A stretch of DNA of 64,000 bases from Chthoniobacteraceae bacterium. GTDB taxonomy: Bacteria > Verrucomicrobiota > Verrucomicrobiia > Chthoniobacterales > Chthoniobacteraceae. The DNA is taken from contig CANFTB010000016.1 in assembly GCA_947449735.1 (NCBI GenBank), positions 21,094 to 85,093 of the forward strand, in the 5' to 3' direction. The position numbers were made by a program, and so were the translations under genes. Of this stretch, positions 9,517 through 18,843 are shown one piece after another (the stretch's first letter is position 1; each line of letters opens with the position of its first letter). A model generated the notes under the pieces. That model had not been told where the DNA came from, made no database searches, and saw only the letters and a program-made list of their open reading frames with translations.

Positions 9517-10467
9517 ATGAATCCTGAACAAGCTATCTCCTGGTTTCAGAAGGCGTCCGATCTCGGAAGTGCCGACGGCACATGTAGTTTAGGGCTTTGT
9601 TACTATCAGGGACTCGGGGTGGAGAGGGACCTGATCCAGGCCGTCCGTTACTTTAAGAAGGCGGCCGAGGGCGGGAGCGTCAGGGGAATGTTTAACTTTG
9701 GTTTCTGTCTGTATCAGGGGAGCGGTGTCAGGCGCGACTATGAGCAGGCTGCGTCCTGGTACATGCGGGCCGCGGAGATGGGGCATGTTCAGGCCATGTA
9801 CAGCTTGGGGCGCTGCTTCCACACGGGCCATGGGGTTCTTAAGGATGCTCCCGAAGCGGTTTATTGGTTCAAGAAGGCGGCCGAACGGGATGACTTGGAT
9901 GCTATGGTGTCCATCGGAGTTGCCTATTACGAAGGGCACGGCGTCTCGAAAAGTCCGGTGCGTGCCGTGGAGTGGTTCAAAAAGGCTGTGGAACTGGGCA
10001 GCTCTGACGCGATGAACAGCTTGGGTGTGTGTTATTTTTGGGGGCAGGGGGTGGAGGAAAACGCTTCGGAGGCCATAAACTGGTTCAGGAAGGCGGCGGA
10101 GGTGGGGAGTGGCGCCGCCATGGTGAATCTGGGCCACTGCTGCTACTGGGGAACCGGCGCCGAAAAGAGCCTAGAGGAGGCGCAGGGGTGGTATTCGAAG
10201 GCCGCGGACGCGGGCAATGTTTACGGCATGTTTTACGCGGGAAGTTCCCACTGCGAGACGGTGGCGATGCAACCCCGGTCTGATTTGTCCTCCTCGTGGA
10301 AAAGGGAGCAGGGTAAGCAGGAGTTACTTATGGGAGTTTCGGCCTGGGTCCAGCCAACCTCGCGCGTGCTGGCCGAGGGTCCTGAACCGGAGGTTCCTTT
10401 CCTCGAGCTGCCCGAGGAGGCGGCCGGGAAGGTGACCGAAGAAATGGGAATCGATTCCATCCCTTAG
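9517..10467 (+). CDS. Sel1-like repeat protein
   Basis: This 316-residue protein contains about seven tandem Sel1-like (TPR-type) repeats of roughly 36 residues, for example AVRYFKKAAEGGSVRGMFNFG, AVYWFKKAAERDDLDAM and AINWFRKAAEVGSGAAMVNLG, over residues 5-240. The last 80 residues are acidic and not repetitive. Such solenoids act as protein-interaction scaffolds in signalling or envelope assembly. No signal peptide is seen. An ECF sigma factor follows after about 95 bp, but a functional link is only suggested by proximity. Confidence 0.88.
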   Translation: MNPEQAISWFQKASDLGSADGTCSLGLCYYQGLGVERDLIQAVRYFKKAAEGGSVRGMFNFGFCLYQGSGVRRDYEQAASWYMRAAEMGHVQAMYSLGRCFHTGHGVLKDAPEAVYWFKKAAERDDLDAMVSIGVAYYEGHGVSKSPVRAVEWFKKAVELGSSDAMNSLGVCYFWGQGVEENASEAINWFRKAAEVGSGAAMVNLGHCCYWGTGAEKSLEEAQGWYSKAADAGNVYGMFYAGSSHCETVAMQPRSDLSSSWKREQGKQELLMGVSAWVQPTSRVLAEGPEPEVPFLELPEEAAGKVTEEMGIDSIP

Positions 10468-10562
10468 CGTCTGACCTTCCAAAAAAAACGCGATTTTTCC
10501 AAAGAAACAGTTTCCCCCGCGGTATCCCCTCATAGAAGCCCACCCCTTCAACTCCCCAGAAC

Positions 10563-11117
10563 ATGTTTGGATCTAAAAACACAAAAAAAGCAGAGTGGGT
10601 TCAGACTGCGATGCAGCGCTACGAGCGCCCGTTGTTGCAGTATTCTTACAGTATTGTCCGGGATTTGGAACGGGCCCGTGATGTGGTTCAAGACACGTTT
10701 ATGCGTTTGTACAAGCAGGAGCAGGAGGCAATCGAAGGCCATCTTTCGCAGTGGCTTTTCACCGTCTGCCGCAACTGTTCCCTGAAGGTCCTGCGCAGTC
10801 AGGAGCGTTACGTGCACGTCGAGTCTTCTGAGTTTGAAGGCCGCAGTTCCGATGAGCCGTCTCCAGCGTTTGAGCTGGAGCGCAAGGAGCGGGTCGCACG
10901 TTTGATGGAACTGGTGCAGGAATTGACCTCGAATCAGAAAGAGGTGGTCCGGCTTCGTTTTCAAAACTTTCATTCTTATCAGGAGATCAGCGACATCACC
11001 GGCCTGAGTGTCGGAAACGTCGGTTTCATCCTGAATGCGGCCATGCGCAGTCTTCGTGAGAAGATGGAGCGCGACGATCGCGAAGAGAAAATCATTTACC
11101 TTACCAAGACAGCTTGA
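10563..11117 (+). CDS. ECF-type RNA polymerase sigma factor
   Basis: This 184-residue protein has sigma region 2 (SYSIVRDLERARDVVQDTFMRLYKQ, with GHLSQWLFTVCRNC) and region 4 (LTSNQKEVVRLRFQNFHSYQEISDITGLSVGNVGFILNAAMRSLREKM), without regions 1 or 3, as expected for an ECF factor. It probably directs RNA polymerase to a small regulon. It is followed 42 bp later by a membrane protein of the expected anti-sigma type, which supports a sigma/anti-sigma pair. Confidence 0.92.
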   Translation: MFGSKNTKKAEWVQTAMQRYERPLLQYSYSIVRDLERARDVVQDTFMRLYKQEQEAIEGHLSQWLFTVCRNCSLKVLRSQERYVHVESSEFEGRSSDEPSPAFELERKERVARLMELVQELTSNQKEVVRLRFQNFHSYQEISDITGLSVGNVGFILNAAMRSLREKMERDDREEKIIYLTKTA

Positions 11118-11123
11118 GTCCGC

Positions 11124-11139
11124 GGGCTCTTTGGAGCCC
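11124..11139 (+). other. Hairpin between sigma factor and membrane-partner genes
   Basis: GGGCTC-TTTG-GAGCCC is a perfect 6-bp stem with a 4-nt loop, just after the sigma factor stop. There is no T-run, so it is more likely to affect message stability or relative expression than to end transcription. Confidence 0.4.
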
Positions 11140-11159
11140 CTTGAACAACCTTACAGAAT

Positions 11160-11696
11160 ATGAATCGCAGCATCAGTGACAAAGATATAACCGACTACGT
11201 TCTCAACGAGTTGCCTCCTCGTGAAAGATTGTATGTGGAGTCGATGATGCTGGGCTGCGAGCGTTCCCGAGAGGATGTTGTGGTCATGATGGAAATGTCC
11301 CGGCTCTTGGAGGAGGGGATGGAAAACGAGCTTGTAGGAGCTGACTTTAGTTTGGATGAAGAGCGCAGGAATACGATTTACGCTCATTCCTCAAACTTTG
11401 CCTGGAGAGCCGTGCTGCGTGTCGCCGCAACAGTGACTGCGATGGCTGCCTGCGTGGCGTTCTCAGTGGCGGCTCCAGTGATTTCAAAGTTTGCCTTCCG
11501 GACGCCCAACTCCAAGGGAATGGACACGCGCATCGCCTCTTCGGATAGCTCTGATGTGGTGGATCCCGCCGCCTTTCCGGTGGTGCTTCTCGAGAGCGAA
11601 GAGTCGGACGAGTTCCCCACCCACGTATTGCTGCCCACCGGTGCCGTCAATCTGGGGGAAATGCCTCTGCCGTACATCGGCTCGGACGCCAACTAG
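11160..11696 (+). CDS. Putative membrane-anchored anti-sigma factor
   Basis: This 178-residue protein follows the ECF sigma gene. The first ~80 residues are cytoplasmic in character and resemble the N-terminal helical part of anti-sigma proteins (ISDKDITDYVLNELPPRERLYVESMML). One membrane segment follows (VAATVTAMAACVAFSVAAPVI), then an extracytoplasmic tail of about 75 residues. Function is inferred from position, size and topology; no zinc-binding HxxxCxxC motif is seen, so it is not a ZAS-type protein. Confidence 0.7.
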   Translation: MNRSISDKDITDYVLNELPPRERLYVESMMLGCERSREDVVVMMEMSRLLEEGMENELVGADFSLDEERRNTIYAHSSNFAWRAVLRVAATVTAMAACVAFSVAAPVISKFAFRTPNSKGMDTRIASSDSSDVVDPAAFPVVLLESEESDEFPTHVLLPTGAVNLGEMPLPYIGSDAN

Positions 11697-11763
11697 TCTT
11701 GTCTTTCAAAAGGGGGGTAACCCTGTCTTTTGAGGCCTTTCAGCCATACGCGAATTCTTTAAT

Positions 11764-11798
11764 AAGGGCCGGTCTCCATCATGGGGCCGGCCTTTTTT
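11764..11798 (+). terminator. Rho-independent terminator after the sigma/partner genes
   Basis: GGCCGG pairs with CCGGCC, extended by weaker inner pairs around CATCAT, and a run of six T follows. It closes the plus-strand sigma factor operon. Confidence 0.85.
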
Positions 11799-11827
11799 AT
11801 TCGAACTGCTCGCCCTGCTTCTGGCTC

Positions 11828-11861
11828 AAAAAAAACCGGCCACCCTTGGGGGGCGGCCGGT
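11828..11861 (-). terminator. Rho-independent terminator of citrate synthase
   Basis: Read on the minus strand, ACCGGCC and GGCCGGT form a 7-bp stem followed by eight T. It lies just past the gltA stop and faces the plus-strand terminator 30 bp away, insulating the two convergent operons. Confidence 0.88.
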
Positions 11862-11886
11862 CTTCTTGCCTTTTTTGCCAGGCGGT

Positions 11887-13002
11887 TTAGCGGTCGGGGA
11901 TCGGCTTGACGACCTTGCCAACTGCAGGGCCCGTGTATTCGCTCAAAGGACGGTAGAGGCGGTTGTCCGCGAGCTGCTCGAGGACGTGGGCCGTCCAACC
12001 TGCCGTGCGTGAGATCGCAAAAATCGGAGTGAACAGGTCCGTTGGGATGCCGAGGGAGTAGTAGACGGTCGCGGAGTAGAAATCCACGTTGGCATTAAGA
12101 TGCTTCTTCTCGCGCATCACCTCTGCGATGCGCTCGCTCATGCGGATCCACTTTGGCTCGCCCAGCTGCTGGGTCAGTTTGATTGCCATGTTCCGCAGAT
12201 GCGGCGCGCGAGGATCGAGCACCTTGTACACGCGGTGACCGATGCCCATGATCTTGGCCTTCTTTACAAACTGTTCCTCCAGCCAGGGATCCACGCGCTC
12301 CTCGGAACCGATCTCCTGGAGCATGTGGATGACACCTTCGTTGGCGCCGCCGTGGAGCGGCCCCTTCAGCGTACCGATGGCCGAGGTGATCGCAGAGAAC
12401 ACATCGCTGAGCGTGGCAACTGTCACGCGCGCGGAGAAGGTGCTCGCGTTCATTCCGTGGTCGGCGTGGAGGACGTAGGCAACATCGAGGGTATCGGCTG
12501 CCTCTTTGGTGGGCACCTCGCCGTTGATCAGGTAGAGGAAGTGGGCGGCTTCACTCAGGTCCGTGCGCACGGGGGGGAGGTCTTTGCCCTGGCGGATGCG
12601 GTGGAAGTACGCGGCGATCAGGCCGATCTTGGCGGTAATCGCAATGGAGCGCTCGTAGTTGGCGTTCTCTCCGGTGGCTGTGTCAAAAACGCCCAGCATT
12701 GAAACGCCGGTGCGGATCACATCCATCGGGCCTGCGTTCTTCGGTGCGGACTTGAGGAAAGCGATGATTTCCTCGGGAAGCGAACGAGCCGCGCGCAGCT
12801 TGGAGGTCAGCTCGGCGAGTTGCTCCTGATTGGGCAACTCCCCGTGCCAGAGGAGGTAAATGACCTCCTCGAAGCTCACCTTTCCCGCAAGTTCGTTGAT
12901 GTCGTAGCCCGCGTAGATGAGCTGTCCGATATCTCCGAGCACGTCGGAGATGGCGGTGGTGTTTGCAACAATTCCTTCGAGTCCTTTGGCGACGAGCGGC
13001 AT
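11887..13002 (-). CDS. gltA: Citrate synthase
   Basis: This 371-residue protein condenses oxaloacetate and acetyl-CoA. Family signatures seen are LHADHGMNASTFSARV (with the catalytic His), GALHGGAN-like GPLHGGANEGV, GIGHRVYKVLDPRA and NVDFYSATVYYSLGIP. The length fits the shorter citZ/type I-like group rather than the longer hexameric enzyme with an N-terminal extension. It is the last gene of a minus-strand block with sucCD, 42 bp after sucD, and ends in a strong terminator. Confidence 0.95.
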   Translation of the reverse strand: MPLVAKGLEGIVANTTAISDVLGDIGQLIYAGYDINELAGKVSFEEVIYLLWHGELPNQEQLAELTSKLRAARSLPEEIIAFLKSAPKNAGPMDVIRTGVSMLGVFDTATGENANYERSIAITAKIGLIAAYFHRIRQGKDLPPVRTDLSEAAHFLYLINGEVPTKEAADTLDVAYVLHADHGMNASTFSARVTVATLSDVFSAITSAIGTLKGPLHGGANEGVIHMLQEIGSEERVDPWLEEQFVKKAKIMGIGHRVYKVLDPRAPHLRNMAIKLTQQLGEPKWIRMSERIAEVMREKKHLNANVDFYSATVYYSLGIPTDLFTPIFAISRTAGWTAHVLEQLADNRLYRPLSEYTGPAVGKVVKPIPDR

Positions 13003-13044
13003 AAGTTCAGGGTGCTTGGCTTTTAATCGGCGTTCAAGTGGAGA

Positions 13045-13953
13045 CTAAACTTTCCCCCACAACTTCAGCAGGGTTTCTGCCATGACTGACGGGGTTTCCG
13101 CAACTGCGATTCCTGCGGCCCTCATCGCGGCAATCTTTCCTTCCGCGGTTCCTTTGCCGCCCGAAACGATGGCTCCCGCATGGCCCATCCGGCGTCCGGG
13201 AGGCGCGGTGGTCCCCGCGATGAAACCAGCGATTGGCTTCTTGCAGTGGGCTCCGGCCCATTCAGCGGCCTCTTCCTCGGCCGTTCCACCGATTTCGCCG
13301 ATCATGATAATCGCCTCGGTTTCCGGGTCTTCGTTGAACATTCGGAGCACGTCCAGGTGCGAGGTTCCGTTCACGGGATCGCCCCCGATTCCGACGCATG
13401 TGGATTGGCCGTATCCACGCGAGGTGAGCTGCCACACCGCTTCGTAGGTCAGCGTGCCCGAGCGGGACACCACGCCGACGTTTCCTTTTTTGTGAATATG
13501 CCCGGGAGCGATGCCGATGCGGCAACCGCCGTGGGAATCCTTGCCTTCGCCCGGGGTCACTAGTCCGGGACAGTTTGGCCCGATCAAGCGCATGCTGCCC
13601 CCGTGGATCTTGGCTTTGACCCGGATCATGTCGTTGATCGGGATGCCTTCGGTGATCGCTACGGTCAGGGCGAGTCCCGCATCAGAGCATTCGAGGATGG
13701 CGTCCGCAGCGAAGGGAGGGGGAACGAACACCACGGAGACGGTGGCCCCTGTTTCGCGTGCCGCCTCTTCAACCGTGTCGAACACGGGCACTTTGTAGCC
13801 GGCGTGTTCAAAAAACTGGCCGCCCTTTCCGGGGGTGACCCCGGCCACGATCTGGGTGCCGTAGTCCAGCGACAACTGGGCGTGTTTGGCGCCGAAGCTG
13901 CCGGTGATGCCCTGTACCAGAACGCGGGTTTTGGAGTTTACGAGAATAGACAT
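13045..13953 (-). CDS. sucD: Succinyl-CoA ligase, alpha subunit
   Basis: This 302-residue protein has the CoA-binding Rossmann start ([18 protein letters not shown]), [25 protein letters not shown] and the phospho-histidine loop [17 protein letters not shown]. With SucC it interconverts succinyl-CoA and succinate with nucleotide phosphorylation in the TCA cycle. It lies 20 bp after sucC, certainly in the same transcript, and 42 bp before gltA. Confidence 0.96.
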   Translation of the reverse strand: MSILVNSKTRVLVQGITGSFGAKHAQLSLDYGTQIVAGVTPGKGGQFFEHAGYKVPVFDTVEEAARETGATVSVVFVPPPFAADAILECSDAGLALTVAITEGIPINDMIRVKAKIHGGSMRLIGPNCPGLVTPGEGKDSHGGCRIGIAPGHIHKKGNVGVVSRSGTLTYEAVWQLTSRGYGQSTCVGIGGDPVNGTSHLDVLRMFNEDPETEAIIMIGEIGGTAEEEAAEWAGAHCKKPIAGFIAGTTAPPGRRMGHAGAIVSGGKGTAEGKIAAMRAAGIAVAETPSVMAETLLKLWGKV

Positions 13954-13973
13954 GATGAATGATCCGGTGGGGA

Positions 13974-15161
13974 TTAGGCCGCGTGAACCGAGGCGACGAT
14001 TTTGTCGGCGGCGTCCGCCATGGTGGAGGCGCTCTGCAGCTTCAGGCCGCTTTCCGCGAGCGTTTTCTTGCCGGCAGGGCCGTTGTTTCCTTCAAGCCGC
14101 ACCACAAGGGGAAGGCTCAACCCCGTTTCCTTTGCCGCGTCGACGATCCCGTGGGCGATGACATCGCAATCCATGATGCCGCCGAAAATATTCACCAAGA
14201 TGCCCTTAACTGCCTTGTCGCCAAGGATGATGTTGAAGGCGGCCGTGACCTGCTCCTTGGTGGCGCCGCCGCCCACGTCGAGGAAGTTGGCTGGTTTGCC
14301 TCCGGCGTGCTGGATGATGTCCATGGTGGCCATGGCGAGTCCGGCGCCGTTCACCAGGCAGGCGATGTTTCCGTCCAGACCGATGTAGTTCAGGTTGAAC
14401 TCGCTGGCGGCCACTTCGCGGGGGTCCTCCTCGGACTTGTCGCGGAGCGCCGCGACTCCCGGCTGGCGGTAGAGGGCGTTGTCGTCGAAATTAAACTTTG
14501 CGTCGAGCGCGAGCAGCCGGTTGTCCGGGGTTACGACCAGCGGATTGACTTCCACCAGCGTGCAGTCCGTTTCCGTGTAGGTGCGGTAGAGGGCCGTGAA
14601 GAGCTTTGTGGCCTGGGTCATCAAGCTGCCGCGCAGTCCAAGTGCGGCGGCGATCTTTCGGGTCTGGTAAGGCTGCAGACCAATGAGGGGATCTACTGAA
14701 ACACGGATGATCTTCTCGGGTGTGTGTTCCGCCACTGCCTCGATGTCCATTCCACCTTCGGTGCTCGCGATGACCATCGGAGCCGAGGTGGTCCGGTCGA
14801 AGAGGATCGCGAAATACAGTTCCTTCGCAATGTCCACCGCTTCAGCAACAAGCAGCGTAGAAACGAGTTTTCCTTCCGGTCCAGTCTGGTGGGTGATCAG
14901 CGCGTGCCCCAGCATTTGTTCGGCGAGATGCCGTGCTTCCGCCGGCGTCTTGCAGAGATGAACTCCGCCTTTGAACCCGTTGTCAAAAGTTCCTTTGCCG
15001 CGTCCGCCCGCGTGGATCTGAGCCTTGACCACGATCTGGCTTGCTCCGAGGGAAGTGGCCGCCTGTTCGGCTTCCTCGGGCGTGAATGCGGCTTTCCCTT
15101 TGGGAGATGCGACACCGAATTTCTGGAACAGTTCGCGGGCTTGGTACTCGTGGATATTCAT
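13974..15161 (-). CDS. sucC: Succinyl-CoA ligase, beta subunit
   Basis: This 395-residue protein shows the ATP-grasp layout of Suc[18 protein letters not shown] at the start, [33 protein letters not shown] for metal and nucleotide binding, and a C-terminal ligase domain with [30 protein letters not shown] and [13 protein letters not shown]. It forms succinyl-CoA synthetase with SucD, encoded next. The 312 bp upstream (to the E2 gene) probably hold its promoter. Confidence 0.96.
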   Translation of the reverse strand: MNIHEYQARELFQKFGVASPKGKAAFTPEEAEQAATSLGASQIVVKAQIHAGGRGKGTFDNGFKGGVHLCKTPAEARHLAEQMLGHALITHQTGPEGKLVSTLLVAEAVDIAKELYFAILFDRTTSAPMVIASTEGGMDIEAVAEHTPEKIIRVSVDPLIGLQPYQTRKIAAALGLRGSLMTQATKLFTALYRTYTETDCTLVEVNPLVVTPDNRLLALDAKFNFDDNALYRQPGVAALRDKSEEDPREVAASEFNLNYIGLDGNIACLVNGAGLAMATMDIIQHAGGKPANFLDVGGGATKEQVTAAFNIILGDKAVKGILVNIFGGIMDCDVIAHGIVDAAKETGLSLPLVVRLEGNNGPAGKKTLAESGLKLQSASTMADAADKIVASVHAA

Positions 15162-15473
15162 GAACGGATTTAATGCAGACGCCAGTCTGCCTCACGCGCC
15201 GGCAGAGAGATTTCCTGAGGGAAAATGTTTCCTTGGCACAGTGGCGGACACAATAGCGGAGGGCTTTTCTAGAGGACTATTCCCTCGGGAAGCAAGGGAA
15301 GGTTTGCAGGAAGTCCTGAAATTTTCAGGAGGGGGCGACTTGCGGCGCAATACGCACCGTAGGCAACATGTGCCATCTTACCCGTTTGGGTGCGATTTCG
15401 GATCGTCTCCCCAGACGTTTGCCGATCGAGCGCTGGATGCCGGCTCGTTCCTCAATGGACTTTTAATGCGTCC
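15162..15473. other. Intergenic stretch between E2 and sucC genes
   Basis: These 312 bp contain no convincing gene. The stretch lies between two minus-strand blocks, so it probably carries the end of the dehydrogenase transcript and the sucCD-gltA promoter. No clear terminator hairpin was seen. Confidence 0.5.
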
Positions 15474-16721
15474 TTAGAGCTCCTCGGGCTTAGCTAAAAG
15501 TTCGGCGATGCGCGTCAGCAGACGGCCGGCTCCGCCGCCATCGAGCACGCGGTGGTCGAAGGATAGCGTAAAATGCGCCTCCGTAGCCGGGCGGAACTCT
15601 TCAGTTGAGGGATCCCATTTGGGGACAACGCGGCCGGCGCCCATTCCCAGAACCAGCGTTTGTTCCGGGAGGGGAATCGGGGTGGCCCATTCCAGCCCAA
15701 ACGTGCCAAAATTTGTCACCGTGGCGATGGATCCCCCCGTGGCGTCGGCAGGCAGGCGGCGCCGCCTCGCGAGATCGACAAGGTCGTTGTAACGGACCAG
15801 CAGATCCCGCAGCTTGGTCTGGTCGGCATTACGAAGCACGGGAACGAGCACGCCGTCCTCCGCCTCCACCGCGAACCCGACGTCGATGGAGCGGGGGTGT
15901 ACGATTTTATCACCGATGAGCCTGCCGGCGAGGGCGCTGTTTTCTCCGAGGGCCATCGCCAGGGCTCTGAGGGCGTAGAGCGCGGGGCCCGCCTTCGGGC
16001 TGGAGGCCTTCCGATGGGACAGCAGAGGGTCGATGACGACCGGCGTTCCCACGGTTGCGATCGGTCGGGTCCAGGAGCGGCGCATCGCGTCCGCGACGGC
16101 GACCCGCATGCTCGAGGCTTGCGAGAGGTGCTGCTGGTCGAGTTGGGCCAGAAACTTCTCGAAGTCCTCGATGGTCAGCCTGCCTGCTGCGCCGCTTCCG
16201 GCGATCCCTGCCAGGTCGGCCGCGTGCAGTCCGAGCTCCGCCATGCGCGCCTTAAGCCTCGGCGAGAGGAAGCTTGCGCCCGAGGCGTGGGCGGGGACAG
16301 GCAGTCCCCTCAGGGTTGGCGCGACGTTACTGGAGGACTTCGACTGGGACGGTGCCGTCGAGAAGGGCGAAATGGAGGTCTCCCCCGGGGAATATCCGTG
16401 GGGAAGCGCTTCCGGGCGAACTTCGGCAAATTCCGGCGCCGGCGCGTCTACGATCAGCCCGAGCCTGTTGGCCTCCTCTTCAGAACATTCCACGTACCCC
16501 AGAATCTCTCCAACCGCGTAGCTGCCCTGGGCCTCTGCGGTCCACTCTTGAATCGTACCGGAGCAGGGGGAGGTGACTCCCATGACCGCTTTTTGCGTTT
16601 CCACTTCCAAAACTTCCTGGTCCCCATGGACTTCGCTCCCAACGGTCGCATTGAAGGCGACGATGGTGGCTTCGGCAATGGACTCGCCCAGTTGGGGCAT
16701 GACGATTGGAATGCGAGGCAT
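15474..16721 (-). CDS. 2-oxoacid dehydrogenase E2 (dihydrolipoamide acyltransferase)
   Basis: This 415-residue protein has three parts. An N-terminal lipoyl domain (residues 1-80) carries the lipoylated Lys in VETQKAVM. A peripheral subunit-binding domain lies near residues 150-190 (LSPRLKARMAELGL, GSGAAGRLTIEDF). The C-terminal acyltransferase domain ends with SFDHRVLDGGGAGRLL, holding the catalytic His and Asp. It transfers the acyl group from E1 to CoA. It follows E1alpha and E1beta. The acyl group cannot be fixed from sequence; neighbouring citrate synthase favours acetyl but branched-chain acyl is possible. Confidence 0.9.
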   Translation of the reverse strand: MPRIPIVMPQLGESIAEATIVAFNATVGSEVHGDQEVLEVETQKAVMGVTSPCSGTIQEWTAEAQGSYAVGEILGYVECSEEEANRLGLIVDAPAPEFAEVRPEALPHGYSPGETSISPFSTAPSQSKSSSNVAPTLRGLPVPAHASGASFLSPRLKARMAELGLHAADLAGIAGSGAAGRLTIEDFEKFLAQLDQQHLSQASSMRVAVADAMRRSWTRPIATVGTPVVIDPLLSHRKASSPKAGPALYALRALAMALGENSALAGRLIGDKIVHPRSIDVGFAVEAEDGVLVPVLRNADQTKLRDLLVRYNDLVDLARRRRLPADATGGSIATVTNFGTFGLEWATPIPLPEQTLVLGMGAGRVVPKWDPSTEEFRPATEAHFTLSFDHRVLDGGGAGRLLTRIAELLAKPEEL

Positions 16722-16761
16722 AGAAAAAAGGTGTTGGGCGTGTCCGGCAGGACTTTATTCC

Positions 16762-17724
16762 TCAAAGCCGCAGCAGATCTCGCAGGGCGCTGACGATGGT
16801 TTGGGCGGTGGGACGGTGGGTTCCCCACAGGTTAGGATGGAAGGGTACCGGTGTGTCTTTACTGTTGAGGCGCATCGGCGGCGCATCCAGGAGGTTGAAT
16901 CCGTCGGTGGCGACACGCGCCAAAACTTCGGCCGTCACCCCGCCCCAAGGCCAGGCTTCGCCCACCGCCAGAATGCGGCCGGTGCGGGCCACCGATGCCA
17001 GTACGGTGTCGGTGTCCAGCGGTTTGATCGAGCGCAGGTCGATGACCTCAATCTCCCAGCCCTGCGTGGAGAGTTCCTCCGCCGCCGACAGCGCCTCATG
17101 AACCATCGCGCTGTAGGTCACCACGGTGGCGTCGCGCCCCGCGCGGGCGATCCTCGCCCTGCCGACGGGAAGAGCTTCACTCGGAAGTGACTCCGCCTTC
17201 AGGTGAAAATAGAGGTACTTGTGTTCACAGAAAATGACGGGATCATCCAGCGCCACCGCCTCCAGAAGCATGGAATAAGCGTCCTCAACCGTCGCCGGTG
17301 TCATCAGGATGAGGCCCGGGTAGTGGGCGTAGAGGGCCTCAAGGTTCTGGGAGTGGAAAGGGCCGCTTCCGGGGGTTCCGCCGCTTGGGAGGCGAATCGT
17401 GATCGGGCAGGGGACCCCGGTGCGCCAGAACATCGTGGCCGCCTGATTTACGATCTGATTGAACCCGACGGTCGAGAAGTCCGCGAACTGCATCTCCACG
17501 ATCGGCCGCATCCCCTGGAGGGACGCGCCGATGGCAGACCCCACCATCGCGTCCTCGCTGATCGGCGAGTCCAGCACCCGGCCGGGAAACGACTGGGCCA
17601 GATTTTTGGTCGCTTTGAACGCGCCGCCGAAGGCTCCGATGTCCTGGCCATAGATGTAAACGCGAGGGTCGTTTTCCAACGCCTGTCTTTGGGCTTCGCG
17701 GATGGCTTCGAGGTAGGTGATCAA
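16762..17724 (-). CDS. 2-oxoacid dehydrogenase E1, beta subunit
   Basis: This 320-residue protein matches the E1beta family: MITYLEAIREAQRQAL start, VYIYGQDIGAFGGAFKATKNL, DSPISEDAMVGSAIGASLQGMRPIVEMQF and the C-terminal transketolase domain (EVIDLRSIKPLDTDTVLASVARTGR). With E1alpha it decarboxylates a 2-oxoacid using thiamine diphosphate. It sits between E1alpha (69 bp upstream) and E2 (40 bp downstream) on the same strand. Confidence 0.92.
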   Translation of the reverse strand: MITYLEAIREAQRQALENDPRVYIYGQDIGAFGGAFKATKNLAQSFPGRVLDSPISEDAMVGSAIGASLQGMRPIVEMQFADFSTVGFNQIVNQAATMFWRTGVPCPITIRLPSGGTPGSGPFHSQNLEALYAHYPGLILMTPATVEDAYSMLLEAVALDDPVIFCEHKYLYFHLKAESLPSEALPVGRARIARAGRDATVVTYSAMVHEALSAAEELSTQGWEIEVIDLRSIKPLDTDTVLASVARTGRILAVGEAWPWGGVTAEVLARVATDGFNLLDAPPMRLNSKDTPVPFHPNLWGTHRPTAQTIVSALRDLLRL

Positions 17725-17793
17725 AGGAGAAAGGGTTTTGGGTCTTCGATTCTATCGGATATCCCGGTTTAAAAATTCAAAGAAGTCAACGTG

Positions 17794-18843
17794 TTAACCT
17801 CTCGAACCATTCGAGGACAGGCCCTCCGCCAGGTGCCGGGAGGACAGGGCGCACCAGTCTTCCGTAGCAGGGTCGGGGGAGGGTTCCCTGAGGCTGTGGG
17901 CGATCGCTTTTTCGACCTGACTGATCGAATCCCTTGTCCAGCCTTCGATGGTTTCGGAGTCCGCCCAGGCGTTTTGGAGCAATTCGGCCTCCGCCACCGC
18001 GAGCGAGTCTCTGCCGAGCGGCATTTCTTTCAGGTGCGGCGCGATGTAGTGAGCGTCGTCGTGTTCCCCGTGGCCGACCAGACGGAGGTTGGTCGCCACC
18101 ACCAACTGAGGCCCCTCGCCTTGCCTGGCCAGTTCCACTGCGGAACCGATCACGCGAAGGCAGGCGCCAAGGTCGGTTCCGTCGACAGAATGGCCGCGGA
18201 TTCCGTAGCCAATCGCCTTGTCGACCAAATCGGCACAGGCGAACTGGCGGTCATTTGGAGTCGAGTAGGCGTACTGGTTGTTGGTGACGACAAGCACCAG
18301 GGGAAGATTTTCCACTGCGGCTTGGTTGATGGATTCGTGAAAGGCTCCGGTCGAGGTGGCTCCATCCCCCAGGCTGGCCGCGCCAACGGTGTTCTTCTTT
18401 CCCTGAAACCGGTGCGCCATGAGCATTCCATTGACCACGGAAATCATGGCACCCAGATGCGAGATCATTGGAAGCAAACCTTCCAATGGGCGGCCTCGGT
18501 GCACGTTGCCATCGCGGCCGCGCATCGGCCCCGAACGCGCCCCAAGGTAGGTCAAGGTGCAGTCCAGAAGACTTTCTCCAAAGGCGAGCCTGCCTGCCTG
18601 GTCCCGGATTAACGGCGCGAAAATGTCTCCATTGCGCAGCGCAATGCCCGTCGCCACGCTGATGGCCTCCTGTCCCTTGCCCAGAAAGACGCCGCCGGTG
18701 ATTTTTCCGCCGCTCCGGAAGACGCTTGCGATCTTTTCCTCGGTGGTGCGGGCCAGAAGCATCCAGCGGAACGCCCGCCTGTAGGTTTCAGAAAAATCCG
18801 ACGCCTTGACAGTGTGGCGCGGCATCTCGGCGGATTGCAACAT
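17794..18843 (-). CDS. 2-oxoacid dehydrogenase E1, alpha subunit
   Basis: This 349-residue protein carries the thiamine diphosphate motif (LGDGATSTGAFHESINQAAVENLPLVLVV...) and FRSGGKITGGVFLGKGQEAISV, typical of E1alpha of pyruvate, acetoin or branched-chain dehydrogenases. It is the first gene of the E1alpha-E1beta-E2 block. An internal ATG 6 codons in (MPRHTV) is an alternative start. The serine-rich C-terminus is not conserved. No E3 (dihydrolipoamide dehydrogenase) gene is present in the window. Confidence 0.9.
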   Translation of the reverse strand: MLQSAEMPRHTVKASDFSETYRRAFRWMLLARTTEEKIASVFRSGGKITGGVFLGKGQEAISVATGIALRNGDIFAPLIRDQAGRLAFGESLLDCTLTYLGARSGPMRGRDGNVHRGRPLEGLLPMISHLGAMISVVNGMLMAHRFQGKKNTVGAASLGDGATSTGAFHESINQAAVENLPLVLVVTNNQYAYSTPNDRQFACADLVDKAIGYGIRGHSVDGTDLGACLRVIGSAVELARQGEGPQLVVATNLRLVGHGEHDDAHYIAPHLKEMPLGRDSLAVAEAELLQNAWADSETIEGWTRDSISQVEKAIAHSLREPSPDPATEDWCALSSRHLAEGLSSNGSRG

